This document shows positions 8,446 through 17,142 of a stretch of DNA of 53,531 nt, piece by piece. This DNA comes from Treponema sp. (GTDB taxonomy: Bacteria > Spirochaetota > Spirochaetia > Treponematales > Treponemataceae): NCBI GenBank assembly GCA_016293495.1, contig JAEDED010000015.1, positions 1 to 53,531 on the forward strand, given 5' to 3'. How positions within the stretch are numbered: the first letter of the stretch is position 1; every line of letters begins with the position of its first letter. The position numbers were made by a program, and so were the translations under genes. The notes below the pieces were generated by a model. It was not told the origin of the DNA, made no database searches, and saw only the letters and a program-made list of their open reading frames with translations.

Positions 8446-10128
8446 TTACTGAAAGTTTAAGGCACTTACAACGGCAGCAATACCTGCACGTCCAACATTT
8501 GAGCTCTTACCTACACCCCAGACCTGATCGCCGTTTTCTTTAGTAATCTGAACGTAAGCGATAGCCTTTGTATCAGATCCTTTACCGATTGAGTGTTCAT
8601 GGAATGAAGTAATGTTGAACTTAGGTGCAGGTGTCTGTTTCATTGCAGAAACGAATGCATCAAGTGGACCGTTTCCGTTTGCTGCAATTGCGTACTGTTT
8701 TCCTTCCCATTCAACTGTAGCCATAGCTGCAACCTGTTCAACTTCTTCGCCGCGTTCACCTTCGATATGACGTTCAGAAATTTCGAGAACATTCAAAGGG
8801 GATTTTGTATTAAGCCATTTTTCTGCAAAGAAGTCATAAATCTCTTTAGCCTGAAGTTCGCGTTTAAGTTCGTCAGCATGCTTCTGGATAACAGCACCGA
8901 TTGCAGGGTGCATTGCTTTTGGTGCACATACGCCAAAGTCCTGTTCGAGAATATATGCAGCTCCGCCTTTACCGCTCTGGCTGTTAATACGGATGATTCC
9001 TTCGTACTGACGTCCGATATCATGTGGATCAAATGTAAGATAAGGAACATCCCAGTATGCGTTTTCGTCCATTTTAACGCGCGCAGCCATACCTTTACGG
9101 ATTGCATCCTGATGACTTCCGCTGAAAGCAGTAAATACAAGTTCTCCGGAATATGGAGTACGTGGATGGATTTGCATTCCTGTAAGGCGTGTATAAGCTT
9201 CTATCAGCATCGGCATGTTTGAAAAATCAAGTTCAGGATCAATTCCCTGAGTATACATGTTCATTCCAACATTAACGATATCAAGGTTACCGGTTCTTTC
9301 ACCGTTACCGAAAAGACATCCTTCAACACGGTCAGCACCTGCAAGTAATCCCAATTCACACTGAGCAACGCCTTCACCGCGGTCGTTGTGGTTATGAAGC
9401 GAAATGATTACATTTTCGCGGCCAGGGAAGTTTCTGCAGAAATATTCAATCTGGTCTGCAAACTGATTTGGCATTGCACATTCTACAGTTGTAGGAAGGT
9501 TAAGGATTACTTTGTGGTCAGCATCTTTTGCAGCATCGCCCCACGCCTTTACTACTGCTTCACAAACTTCAATTGCATAATCAACTTCTGTTGTAGAAAA
9601 GCTTTCTGGTGAATATTCAAGGCGGACATCTGTTCCTTCGCTCATTGAAAGGCAGTTTTTAACACATGCGATTCCGTCAATGGCAATCTGCTTGATTTCT
9701 TCTTTTGATTTATTGAAAGTATATTTTCTCTGAGCCGGGCTTGTTGAGTTATACATATGGAAGATTGCCTTCTTACAGCCTTTAAGGCTTTCGAAAGTTC
9801 TCTTAATCAAGTGTTCACGTGCCTGACACAATACCTGCAAAGTAACATCTTCAGGTACATGGTTTTCTTCAATCAGTCTGCGCATAAATGAAAATTCAGT
9901 ATCTGATGCTGAAGGGAATCCTACTTCGATTTCTTTAAAACCGATTTTTACAAGGAGATCAAAGAATTCAAGTTTCTGTTCAACAGTCATCGGGTTAATC
10001 AAAGCCTGATTTCCGTCGCGAAGGTCAACTGAACACCAGATAGGTGCCTTTGTAATTGCATTGTCTGGCCATGTTCTGTTCTTCAAAGGAACTGATTCAA
10101 AAGGTCTGTACTTTCCATTAATCTGCAT
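8446..10128 (-). CDS. leuA: 2-isopropylmalate synthase (long, yeast-like LeuA type)
   Basis: 560 residues. It condenses acetyl-CoA with 2-oxoisovalerate, the first committed step of leucine synthesis. The HMGL-like TIM barrel begins WCSVDLRDGNQALINPM and has the metal motif HNHNDRG. The C-terminal LeuA regulatory (leucine-binding, dimer) domain ends VGKSSNVGRAGIAAVVSALN. The ATG at 10128 follows GGAGA at the right distance; the longer frame opening at TTG 10143 would swallow that SD. A leader peptide with four leucine codons and a terminator lie upstream, so expression is very probably controlled by attenuation. No leuB/leuCD is adjacent. Confidence 0.95.
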   Translation of the reverse strand: MQINGKYRPFESVPLKNRTWPDNAITKAPIWCSVDLRDGNQALINPMTVEQKLEFFDLLVKIGFKEIEVGFPSASDTEFSFMRRLIEENHVPEDVTLQVLCQAREHLIKRTFESLKGCKKAIFHMYNSTSPAQRKYTFNKSKEEIKQIAIDGIACVKNCLSMSEGTDVRLEYSPESFSTTEVDYAIEVCEAVVKAWGDAAKDADHKVILNLPTTVECAMPNQFADQIEYFCRNFPGRENVIISLHNHNDRGEGVAQCELGLLAGADRVEGCLFGNGERTGNLDIVNVGMNMYTQGIDPELDFSNMPMLIEAYTRLTGMQIHPRTPYSGELVFTAFSGSHQDAIRKGMAARVKMDENAYWDVPYLTFDPHDIGRQYEGIIRINSQSGKGGAAYILEQDFGVCAPKAMHPAIGAVIQKHADELKRELQAKEIYDFFAEKWLNTKSPLNVLEISERHIEGERGEEVEQVAAMATVEWEGKQYAIAANGNGPLDAFVSAMKQTPAPKFNITSFHEHSIGKGSDTKAIAYVQITKENGDQVWGVGKSSNVGRAGIAAVVSALNFQ

Positions 10129-10220
10129 TTTAGTATCTCCCAAAATAATTTGTATTAATTACCAGATTGTTGTATTTGCTGCAGTCTGATTTACATTCTC
10201 TTTCCGGATAAAGAAATGAC

Positions 10221-10250
10221 AAAAAAGGACTGCCGCCAAAGCAACAGTCC
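10221..10250 (-). terminator. Attenuator terminator of leuA leader
   Basis: On the minus strand a GGACTG.TGC / GCGGCAGTCC-type stem of about 10 bp (10250-10227) is followed by six T (10226-10221). It lies after the leuL stop codon and 93 bp before the leuA start. I could not establish the competing antiterminator pairing by eye. Confidence 0.85.
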
Positions 10251-10278
10251 TGTAATCTTTTAATGTAAAGAATATAAT

Positions 10279-10347
10279 CTACACAGTACCATCAACTTCG
10301 GCCAAAAATGAGTCACTAAGTAGTAGTAGAGATGTAAATCTATTCAT
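10279..10347 (-). CDS. leuL: Leucine leader peptide
   Basis: A 22-residue frame starting ATG at 10347 and ending TAG. It begins MNRFTS and then has four consecutive leucine codons (CTA CTA CTA CTT), with a fifth Leu (TTG) at position 15. A rho-independent terminator follows within 30 bp and then leuA. This is the classical layout of ribosome-mediated attenuation: stalling at the leucine codons when charged tRNA-Leu is scarce would favour an antiterminator. The promoter is placed so that the leader mRNA may begin at the ATG itself. Confidence 0.85.
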   Translation of the reverse strand: MNRFTSLLLLSDSFLAEVDGTV

Positions 10348-10353
10348 AATGTT

Positions 10354-10382
10354 ATTTTGCCTAATATAAGTAGTTTTGTCAA
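10354..10382 (-). promoter_or_regulatory. Promoter of leuL-leuA
   Basis: On the minus strand a consensus TTGACA (10382-10377), 17 bp, and CAAAAT (10359-10354), with the leuL ATG 6 bp further on. Confidence 0.6.
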
Positions 10383-10400
10383 TAAATCAATGCCCCCGAA

Positions 10401-10491
10401 AACAGGCTGGACTCGTTTGCATCTTGTGCTGCTTCTTCGCTCACGCGAGCTAAAAGAGGACAGACTGGGATTTCTGTGTAGCCCCGTTGAT
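10401..10491. repeat. 91-bp intergenic direct repeat, copy A
   Basis: Shares nearly all bases with copy B at 10563-10653, from AACAGGCTGGACTCGTTTGC to GCCCCGTTGAT. It includes the self-complementary GCTCACGCGAGC (stem GCTC/GAGC) and the segment GGACAGACTGGGATTTCTGTG. It differs by a few substitutions and two single-base indels. Composition is more GC-rich than its surroundings. A 75-codon minus-strand frame covers both copies but looks incidental. Confidence 0.9.
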
Positions 10492-10562
10492 GCTGCAGAC
10501 CTTTGAGACATTTTATATTTGAAAAAAAATGAATGTAAAGAACAAAGGGGCGTAGCAGAAAG

Positions 10563-10653
10563 AACAGGCTGGACTCGTTTGCGGCTTGTTCTGCTTCTTC
10601 GCTCACGCGAGCTCAGGAGGACAGACTGGGATTTCTGTGTAAGCCCCGTTGAT
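10563..10653. repeat. 91-bp intergenic direct repeat, copy B
   Basis: Second copy, 162 bp from the first and ending 15 bp beyond the DUF4954 stop codon. The 71 bp between the copies is unique, AT-rich sequence. Two similar copies in one intergenic gap suggest a dispersed genomic repeat family, but only these two can be seen here. Confidence 0.9.
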
Positions 10654-10668
10654 ATTTAAATACTTTTT

Positions 10669-12834
10669 TTACACACCTAAAATGACACGAAGGTCAAGAT
10701 TGAAACTCTCCGTCTGCGCACGCAGAATATGCAGGAAGTCGTTGTCATCAATTGTTCCAAGAACTGCCGTCATTTCTTCCTGGCTTTCGTAAGTCATTGC
10801 GCGGAACGGATCAGTGTAATCTTTTCTGCGGGAATAAATCGAATCGCGGTACATATCGGTAGAAACGATTGTTACATCGTCTACTATGTCCTGCCAGATA
10901 TCAGAATCAAATTCAAGAATTGATCTTGAATAAAGACGTTCAAGAATGTAAAGCGCATATCGGGTTTTATAAAGTTCATAGTTTCTTTCGCACGAATCAT
11001 AGTATGCGTGAACTTCGTCCCAAGTATTGATTGTTCCATCTTTGATTTTTTCGCAGAGCTGGTCAACTTTTAATGCAGGAATAATCTGTCCGCCCACATT
11101 CTGCCATCTGTCAAAAAGCGAAATCTTTTCCATATGTTTAAGGACTTCGCGACTGAATTTCGGATAGCCGTTAGACTTGCAGTAATCAACAATTGAACGG
11201 GCTGCAAAGTATTTTAAAATCTTGCGGTATTCTTTATAAGCCTTTACAGGTTTGAAAATTGTTGCGCCGTATTTTTTCTGTGCAAGTTCATCAAACAGTG
11301 TAAAATCGGCTTCTGTATTTTTATGAAGATAATCTTTTGCAGCCTGAAGTTCTTCTGCATCAGAAGCTGCCTGCATTACAGATTCTTCGCCGATTTTTTT
11401 AAGGTAATCACGTGTTAGTAAAATCAGGCGATCAACGGCAATTAAAACTTCCTGCATGGCGTCCGGGGCTAGAGGATCAGTTTCAATATGCTGAACTTTA
11501 ATAACGCGCTTATCTCTTTTTTTGAACTTGAATTTATTTCTTGCAATGGCAAACATATTGAACAAGAACCAGTATGCAGGAATGATGTGAACTGGTTCTG
11601 ATTCTGCCCTGAAGGCAACAAGAGAGAACGGATACGTAATGTTAAGCTCGTGCTGGTATGAACCTTTTGCAACAAGCACGAATGACGCAAACTTAGAATT
11701 GTGCTTAAAATCAGAACAGAGTCCAGGCCAGAAACCACGACCTGCAATGATTTCGCCGTCTGGACTTCTTGAGTTGTGGTTACTTCCGATTGTAGCACCG
11801 GCTGCAATGTTTGACTGTCCCATCATTGTTGTCGCAATAAGGAATGACGAATTGTGATGCTGTTCGTGGAACGGGAAAATAAGGTTGTTCAAAAGTTCGC
11901 AGCACGAAACAGTAGAGTTGTCTCCGAGAATTGAGTTTAAAAGTCTTGCTCCGTACTTTAACTGACAGTTTCTTCCGATTACAAATCGTACTGCAACAGC
12001 CTGATAGAAAATGTGACTTCCGTAGCCCATAATTCCGTTTACAAGTTCTACACCTTCTCCAATCTGGCTTTCTTCTTCTGCACTTGAAAGAACTGTAATG
12101 TTTTTAAGTTTGAATGCGCCTTTGATGTAAGCACAGCTTCCGATTTTAGCATCTTTTAAAAGTGTAGTATTTTTAATAACGGCTTCGTCTTCTACGATTC
12201 CGTAAGTATCAAGTTTTTTTGTATTCCCCTGCTCTGTGAGTTCAACAAGGCGTTCCATTAATTTTTTATCAGCTCTTCTTCTTGACCATATATATGCATC
12301 AGCAGGAATAAGACTTTCAAATGGAAGAACTGCTCGGTTATCGTTTTCGTTTCCGACGCCGATCCATACGCGGTGAGATTCTGGCTCTTCACCTTTAAGC
12401 CAGCCGTTTCCGAACTTTGCATGATTGGTACAGCTCATTTCCTGAATGTTAAAGAGAATTACCCTGTTTCCGATACGGTAATTTCTTAAATATCTTACAT
12501 TGCTGATTACAACATCGTCTTTAGTAACGACATCGCCGATTGAAGAATTATAAATACCGATAACAAGTTCAAGATCGTGGTACTTGAGGATTCCCTTTTT
12601 AAGACGGCCGAGAACGACAAAGCCAGAAAAATGAGTATTATGAATTAATTCAGGGTCAAACTCTCCTGGAATGCTGCTTACAAGCACATTGGACCAGTCT
12701 GCCTGTTCATTTTTGTTTAAGTTTTTTTCGAGAATTGAAATTTCCTCTTTTGTGAGAGGACGTTTATTTTCTTTTACATCAATGGGAAATTCGAATTTTA
12801 AATTACTGTTTTCAAAATAACTAATACTTACCAT
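10669..12834 (-). CDS. DUF4954 family protein with hexapeptide (left-handed beta-helix) repeats
   Basis: 721 residues from the ATG at 12834. The longer frame to 12858 opens with a TTG and is unlikely. The central part (about residues 95-400) shows many hexapeptide-like turns, for example GNRVILFN, VIKNTTLLKDAKIGSCAYIKG, IGEGVELVNGIMGYGS and GDNSTVSCCEL, as in nucleotidyl- and acyltransferases with a left-handed beta-helix. The C-terminal ~300 residues are helical and charged. Such proteins are found in Bacteroidetes and spirochaetes and have no known reaction; a sugar-nucleotide or acyl-transfer role is inference from the fold. No SD is visible; a promoter lies just before the ATG. Confidence 0.75.
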   Translation of the reverse strand: MVSISYFENSNLKFEFPIDVKENKRPLTKEEISILEKNLNKNEQADWSNVLVSSIPGEFDPELIHNTHFSGFVVLGRLKKGILKYHDLELVIGIYNSSIGDVVTKDDVVISNVRYLRNYRIGNRVILFNIQEMSCTNHAKFGNGWLKGEEPESHRVWIGVGNENDNRAVLPFESLIPADAYIWSRRRADKKLMERLVELTEQGNTKKLDTYGIVEDEAVIKNTTLLKDAKIGSCAYIKGAFKLKNITVLSSAEEESQIGEGVELVNGIMGYGSHIFYQAVAVRFVIGRNCQLKYGARLLNSILGDNSTVSCCELLNNLIFPFHEQHHNSSFLIATTMMGQSNIAAGATIGSNHNSRSPDGEIIAGRGFWPGLCSDFKHNSKFASFVLVAKGSYQHELNITYPFSLVAFRAESEPVHIIPAYWFLFNMFAIARNKFKFKKRDKRVIKVQHIETDPLAPDAMQEVLIAVDRLILLTRDYLKKIGEESVMQAASDAEELQAAKDYLHKNTEADFTLFDELAQKKYGATIFKPVKAYKEYRKILKYFAARSIVDYCKSNGYPKFSREVLKHMEKISLFDRWQNVGGQIIPALKVDQLCEKIKDGTINTWDEVHAYYDSCERNYELYKTRYALYILERLYSRSILEFDSDIWQDIVDDVTIVSTDMYRDSIYSRRKDYTDPFRAMTYESQEEMTAVLGTIDDNDFLHILRAQTESFNLDLRVILGV

Positions 12835-12845
12835 ATATAAGCAAC

Positions 12846-12874
12846 ATTTTAAATCCAATTGTTGAAAATATCAA
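12846..12874 (-). promoter_or_regulatory. Promoter of DUF4954 gene, very short leader
   Basis: On the minus strand TTGATA (12874-12869), 17 bp, and TAAAAT (12851-12846); the ATG at 12834 is 11 bp further on. It overlaps the divergent promoter of the next gene. Confidence 0.5.
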
Positions 12875-12890
12875 TAATTTGATTTATCTT
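12862..12890 (+). promoter_or_regulatory. Promoter of metallo-hydrolase gene
   Basis: TTGAAA (12862-12867), 17 bp, TATCTT (12885-12890), followed by AGAAAG as a weak SD before the ATG at 12906. It overlaps the divergent DUF4954 promoter by about 13 bp, so the two may compete. Confidence 0.4.
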
Positions 12891-12905
12891 TAACAATATA
12901 GAAAG

Positions 12906-13922
12906 ATGATCAAGAATAACGTTTTTACCTTTGACACAAAATCAGAAACTGGCATTTACTGGCTTACTCCAAATCTCGCTGTTTATCCAGGACCAACAAC
13001 TGTAGGAATCATTGCAATTCCCTCACCTGAAAATCCTGACAGTAAAGATGTTTACTTAATCGATGCTGGTCCTGACAAAAACTACACACAGCTTATTTAC
13101 GAAGCCCTTACACAGGAACTCAAATCTTTCAAAATCAAATTCATTCTTGCAACACATTCTCACGCTGACCACGCAGGTGGCGCTGCAGAATTCATCCGGC
13201 TTACAGGCTGTTCCCTGCTTGCAACACAAAAAGAAAAGTCATCAATCGAATGCCCCGAAATCCAGAGTGCAATCTCATACGGCGCTAATCCATTACCGGA
13301 ATATAAAACTTCCTACTACTTTGCAGAACTTGCACTTGTTGACAGAGTCATTACCAGCGATGAGGTAATCAACCTCGCAGACGGCATAAAACTTGAATGT
13401 GTTCCTTTAAGCGGCCATTACTTTGACATGGCAGGCGTTCTCTGCACAGTTCCAGCCTCTGAAAATTCCTCTGAATCAAAAAAGATTTTCTTTACCTCTG
13501 ACGGTATTTTTACCCGCGGAATGCTTTCCAAATACTGGATTCCGTTTCTTTATGACGTAAGACGCTTCAAAGAAAGCCTTTCGGTTATAAAATCTGTAAA
13601 AGCGGACTATTACGTTCCAAGCCACGGAGATATTTATACCGAGATTTCTGCTTTGTACGAACTTAACATGCTCAGTGTACTTCAGAATGAAGAGACAATA
13701 ATCAAGTGCATTAAAGAAAAGGAATATGCAACTTTCGAAGATATCTTAAAGTACATCGCAGACAGCAATGACATGTCGATGAGACTTTCTCAGTTCATGC
13801 TTGTCGGAAGCACAATCAGGTCTTATATTACATACCTTTATGAAGAAAAGAAAATTACATGGGTTTTCAAAGAAAACAGAATGTTCTGGAAAATCAAGCT
13901 TCCTTCTGAGCCAGAAGCTTAA
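12906..13922 (+). CDS. Metallo-beta-lactamase-fold hydrolase
   Basis: 338 residues. The zinc motif HxHxDH is HSHADH at 84-89. Further ligands are supplied by LSGHYFD (His), FFTSDG (Asp) and PSHGD (His), in the family order. The last ~90 residues form a helical, winged-helix-like tail (from about ALYELNML), as in MBL-fold proteins of the glyoxalase II/LACTB2 type. The substrate cannot be read from the sequence; a thioester, lactone or RNA phosphodiester are all possible. It is divergent from DUF4954 and convergent with deoC. Confidence 0.85.
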   Translation: MIKNNVFTFDTKSETGIYWLTPNLAVYPGPTTVGIIAIPSPENPDSKDVYLIDAGPDKNYTQLIYEALTQELKSFKIKFILATHSHADHAGGAAEFIRLTGCSLLATQKEKSSIECPEIQSAISYGANPLPEYKTSYYFAELALVDRVITSDEVINLADGIKLECVPLSGHYFDMAGVLCTVPASENSSESKKIFFTSDGIFTRGMLSKYWIPFLYDVRRFKESLSVIKSVKADYYVPSHGDIYTEISALYELNMLSVLQNEETIIKCIKEKEYATFEDILKYIADSNDMSMRLSQFMLVGSTIRSYITYLYEEKKITWVFKENRMFWKIKLPSEPEA

Positions 13923-13964
13923 TAAAACCACGTCTTCTTTACGACTTATTATTCGTCAATATTT

Positions 13965-14678
13965 TTATTCTTCCCAGTTCTGTATGATTAATAGTCCGCT
14001 TGAAGTTCCAAGTCTGTCAGCTCCGGCTTCTATCAGATCCTGTGCAGTTCTTACCGAACGGATTCCTCCGGCCGCTTTAACCTTCATGCTGTCGCCAACT
14101 GTCTTTTTCATAAGCTGGACATGATGAACGCTTGCACCGTTTGGAAGCGCAGTTCCGTCTGCGGCTTTTGGAGTTCCGAAGCCTGTCGAAGTTTTGACAA
14201 AATCAGCCCCTGCATTTTTTGAAGCAATACAGGCTTTTTTTACTTCGTGGTCTGTAAGATAACAGGTTTCAAGAATTACTTTTACGATTATTTTTTTCTT
14301 AACCTCGGAACCTGCTTTTCTGGCAGCATCTACGACAGCTTTTATATCTTTTTCAACGTAATCAAAATTTTTATTTTTAGCTTCACCTACATTGATAACC
14401 ATATCAAGTTCATCAGCGCCTTTTAAAACTGCATCTTCAGCAGAAAACGCCTTTGTTTCAGTAGTGTCAGCTCCAAGAGGAAATCCTATTACAGTACAAA
14501 CCTTTACATTCGAACCTTCCAGTTTTTTTACAGCAAAGGGAATATACGAAGGATTTATACAGACAGATGCAAAACCATAAGTTTTTGCTTCCTTACAAAG
14601 TTTTGAAATTTCAGCTTCATCAGCGAAGGCCTGGAGTGCTGTGTGATCAATCATTGCTGCTATCTGTGCTTTTGTCAT
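13965..14678 (-). CDS. deoC: Deoxyribose-phosphate aldolase
   Basis: 237 residues, normal for bacterial DeoC. It cleaves 2-deoxyribose-5-phosphate to glyceraldehyde-3-phosphate and acetaldehyde in deoxynucleoside catabolism. The motifs are clear: IGFPLGADTTETKAFSAEDA, ADELDMVINVG, the Schiff-base lysine in FVKTSTGF, and the second lysine in VKAAGGIRS. The SD AGAGG precedes the ATG. No other deo genes are adjacent, so it stands alone between a convergent hydrolase and a divergent ferredoxin gene. Confidence 0.96.
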   Translation of the reverse strand: MTKAQIAAMIDHTALQAFADEAEISKLCKEAKTYGFASVCINPSYIPFAVKKLEGSNVKVCTVIGFPLGADTTETKAFSAEDAVLKGADELDMVINVGEAKNKNFDYVEKDIKAVVDAARKAGSEVKKKIIVKVILETCYLTDHEVKKACIASKNAGADFVKTSTGFGTPKAADGTALPNGASVHHVQLMKKTVGDSMKVKAAGGIRSVRTAQDLIEAGADRLGTSSGLLIIQNWEE

Positions 14679-14734
14679 AATTAAACCTCTTAACTTAAAT
14701 ATAATGCTTTATAATAGAAAAATAAAGTTTTTTA

Positions 14735-14763
14735 TTGCATTTTGAATTGTATTATGCTATTTT
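14735..14763 (+). promoter_or_regulatory. Promoter of ferredoxin gene
   Basis: TTGCAT (14735-14740), 17 bp, TATTTT (14758-14763). The ~50-nt leader contains a small hairpin (CAGATT/AATCTG) and the SD AGGAGA just before the ATG. Confidence 0.55.
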
Positions 14764-14820
14764 TTTATAGTAAGAATTCAGATTTGAGACAATTTGAATC
14801 TGGAAGCATAGGAGAATAAC

Positions 14821-14991
14821 ATGGCTTACAAAGTAACTGAAGAATGTGTAAACTGTGGTGCTTGCGAAGGCGAATGCCCAGTTGGAGCTATCTCTGACAC
14901 AGGAAGCGCTCGCGCTATCGATGCTGACAAATGTATCAGCTGTGGTGCTTGTGCTGGAACATGTCCTACAAGTGCAATTGTAGAAGCATAA
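14821..14991 (+). CDS. Clostridial-type 2[4Fe-4S] ferredoxin
   Basis: 56 residues. Two CxxCxxCxxxC(P) motifs with cysteines at 9, 12, 15, 19 and 38, 41, 44, 48 bind two low-potential [4Fe-4S] clusters. The length and internal duplication are those of the small soluble ferredoxins that serve pyruvate:ferredoxin oxidoreductase and hydrogenases in anaerobes, supporting a fermentative lifestyle. It has its own promoter, a strong SD and a terminator, so it forms a monocistronic and probably highly expressed unit. Confidence 0.97.
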   Translation: MAYKVTEECVNCGACEGECPVGAISDTGSARAIDADKCISCGACAGTCPTSAIVEA

Positions 14992-15014
14992 GTAAATATT
15001 TTTTACTGAAAAAT

Positions 15015-15055
15015 GGGCTTAAGCGTGTTTCTTTTTCACTCTTAAGTCCTTTTTT
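15015..15055 (+). terminator. Terminator of ferredoxin gene
   Basis: GGGCTTAAG (15015-15023) pairs with CTTAAGTCC (15041-15049), followed by six T. Confidence 0.85.
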
Positions 15056-15076
15056 ATTTATAGGGTTTATCTTTTA

Positions 15077-16057
15077 ATGTTAAAGGGAATTTCTAAAGCC
15101 GGCATTATTTTTATTACAGTTCTCTCATCAGCTTCCTTTTCAGGCTATTCTCAGACAGTTTCTGACAGCCCTGCAGAAATTCAGGTAATTCCTTCAGTAA
15201 AGAGACAAAACTGCCCTAAAATTCCTAATCTTGAATACAAAGATTTTCTTTACAAGCAGTATTCAGAAGACCTCCAGCAGTATTACAAAGACCTCGCGCA
15301 GAATAAAAAAACTACAATGGTATTCTATTCCTACACGGCAAAAAAAGATGATACCATTTTTACGATTTCTTCCCGCTGCAACATACCATACGACACAATT
15401 GCAACACTTAACGAGATTACCGCCGCTGATGTCAAGCTTGAAGGAAAACTCCTCATTCTTCCGGCAGCTCCAGGCGTATTTGTGCCTGACAACGGGACTG
15501 TTCACCTTGAAAAACCATTAACTTCGCTCGAAGCTTTAATTCAAAAAAATTACAATGACAAATTGCACGAAAGTGATTATTTTTGTTATATTATAGATGG
15601 TAGGTATTTTTTACATCTGCCGGAAGACCGCCTTGACCAGACAACAAGGGCTTTTTTTCTTGACGTCAAGATGAAGCCTCCGCTGGACAAATACTGGCTT
15701 TCTTCAGACTACGGCTACAGACCAAGCCCTTTCAGCGGTCAGAAGCAGTTCCATCGGGGAATTGATATGGCTGCCCCTGAAGGTACTAAAGTCTACTCTT
15801 GCAAGTCAGGAACAGTAGCCCAGGTTGTAAAGAATGACAGTGTGTTTGGAAACTATATCGTAATTAAGCACGTTAACGGTTTATCAAGCATTTATGCGCA
15901 TCTTTCAAAAATAGAAGTAAAAACTGGACAGACAGTTACAACAGGTCAAGAAATCGGACTTGTAGGTATGACCGGTCAGGTTACCGGCCCTCACCTCCAT
16001 TTCGAAATCCGCCATAATGGTCAGCCAACAGATCCGGGTGCTTATATAAAAAGGTAA
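15077..16057 (+). CDS. LysM and M23 (LytM) cell-wall metallopeptidase
   Basis: 326 residues with an N-terminal signal peptide (about 1-26). A LysM domain at about 82-135 (YTAKKDDTIFTISSRCNIPYDTIATLN) should bind peptidoglycan. The C-terminal M23 domain at about 205-326 has the zinc motifs HRGIDMAAP (H and D) and HLHFE. It is therefore probably an active endopeptidase that cuts peptide cross-links during growth or division. It is followed by the PEGA protein after 22 bp and is likely cotranscribed with it. A weak AGGG precedes the ATG. Confidence 0.93.
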   Translation: MLKGISKAGIIFITVLSSASFSGYSQTVSDSPAEIQVIPSVKRQNCPKIPNLEYKDFLYKQYSEDLQQYYKDLAQNKKTTMVFYSYTAKKDDTIFTISSRCNIPYDTIATLNEITAADVKLEGKLLILPAAPGVFVPDNGTVHLEKPLTSLEALIQKNYNDKLHESDYFCYIIDGRYFLHLPEDRLDQTTRAFFLDVKMKPPLDKYWLSSDYGYRPSPFSGQKQFHRGIDMAAPEGTKVYSCKSGTVAQVVKNDSVFGNYIVIKHVNGLSSIYAHLSKIEVKTGQTVTTGQEIGLVGMTGQVTGPHLHFEIRHNGQPTDPGAYIKR

Positions 16058-16079
16058 TTTCCTTAAAAGGAATAATTAG

Positions 16080-17084
16080 TTGGTAAATATTAAAAAAATT
16101 GTAAAACCTTTGATTTTCTCTCTGCTTGCAATAAGCTCTTCTCTTTATGCAGAAGCCTTTCGTGTACGAAAGACACATATTCTTACCCTTACAGGTCTTG
16201 AAAAACCTTCATCAGAGCTTTCAGAATCAGCCGTTCAGACAGCCTCTGTAGGAACAAATGACTCAATCTGCATTCTTCTTCCGGATGACCTTACATTTAT
16301 CCAGGGAATCGAAGTTATTGTAAAAATTCCTGAAGCAATCGCAAGATGCCCGAATACAATCGTATATTCCCTTTATGACAATATCAGCCCTATGCCGTCT
16401 CCAAAAACAATTGACTATACCGGCAAAGAGCTTTACACAAGCGTATATCCTGGAAAAATTTCGCAGACTATACAGATTCCTTTAGTACGGGGCAATACAA
16501 TCAAGCAAAGTCCGTATGCCGACAAAACTTTCATTCCCGAACATTCCCGTAACTTTATCTTCATCAGAAACCAGCTCGCAATGAAAGGCGTTCCAAAAGA
16601 TACCATCAACGGAAAATTCCTTGTAACAGCAAAACCTATTTACATCAACAAGGGTGCAATTCAGGTCAACTGCGGTAAGCTAAAACCTGAAAACATCACT
16701 GTTCTCGTTGACGAAAATATCGTGGAACTTTCAAAAAACGGCACCTGTCTTCTTAAAACGGGCACTCATAACATTACTTTGAGCGCCGACGGCTACAGAA
16801 ACCAGAACTGCTCTGTCGTAATTGAGACTGCAAAAGTAACTAAAATTGATTTCGAATTACAGAGCGTAATGCCTACACTCCAGATAAATATGCCGCAGGG
16901 CACTCACGTAATGGTTGATAACCAGAATGCAGAAGTAAAAGGTTCTTCACTTGAGCTTTCTCCTGGAGAACATACTTTGAAGTTTACCCTTGGCGGCTAC
17001 GAAGTCGTAAAGAAGGTCACAATCCAGGAAGGCCGTTCTTACACAATGAACATTTCTATTGACGCTGATTTCACTGAAAATTAA
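16080..17084 (+). CDS. Exported PEGA-domain protein
   Basis: 334 residues starting at TTG; AAGGA lies about 10 nt upstream and no ATG fits better. The signal peptide probably ends at SSLYA before EAF. Two PEGA-type beta repeats fill the C-terminal half (about 195-260 and 262-330), each with the pattern of a short strand, VLVD or VMVDNQ, then GTHNITLSADGY or GEHTLKFTLGGY. PEGA domains are common in surface and wall-associated proteins. The N-terminal part is unrecognised. The operon with the M23 peptidase suggests an envelope role, perhaps positioning or regulating the hydrolase. Confidence 0.82.
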   Translation: MVNIKKIVKPLIFSLLAISSSLYAEAFRVRKTHILTLTGLEKPSSELSESAVQTASVGTNDSICILLPDDLTFIQGIEVIVKIPEAIARCPNTIVYSLYDNISPMPSPKTIDYTGKELYTSVYPGKISQTIQIPLVRGNTIKQSPYADKTFIPEHSRNFIFIRNQLAMKGVPKDTINGKFLVTAKPIYINKGAIQVNCGKLKPENITVLVDENIVELSKNGTCLLKTGTHNITLSADGYRNQNCSVVIETAKVTKIDFELQSVMPTLQINMPQGTHVMVDNQNAEVKGSSLELSPGEHTLKFTLGGYEVVKKVTIQEGRSYTMNISIDADFTEN

Positions 17085-17142
17085 TTTCATAATTTTTACT
17101 TTTTTATTAAAGATTTTGACAGGCTGGGTCGATAATATAAAT

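Noticed and set aside
8767..9222. 151-codon plus-strand frame opposite leuA
   Set aside because: Mirror frame of a well-conserved enzyme; no promoter, SD or recognisable domain.
10148..10353. T-box riboswitch before leuA
   Set aside because: No T-box core (UGGN bulge context or AGGGUGG-type box) is seen, while a leader peptide with four Leu codons explains the terminator.
10379..10606. 75-codon minus-strand frame across the paired repeat
   Set aside because: It is made of the two repeat copies read in frame, has no SD, and would overlap the leuA promoter region. More likely a by-product of the repeat.
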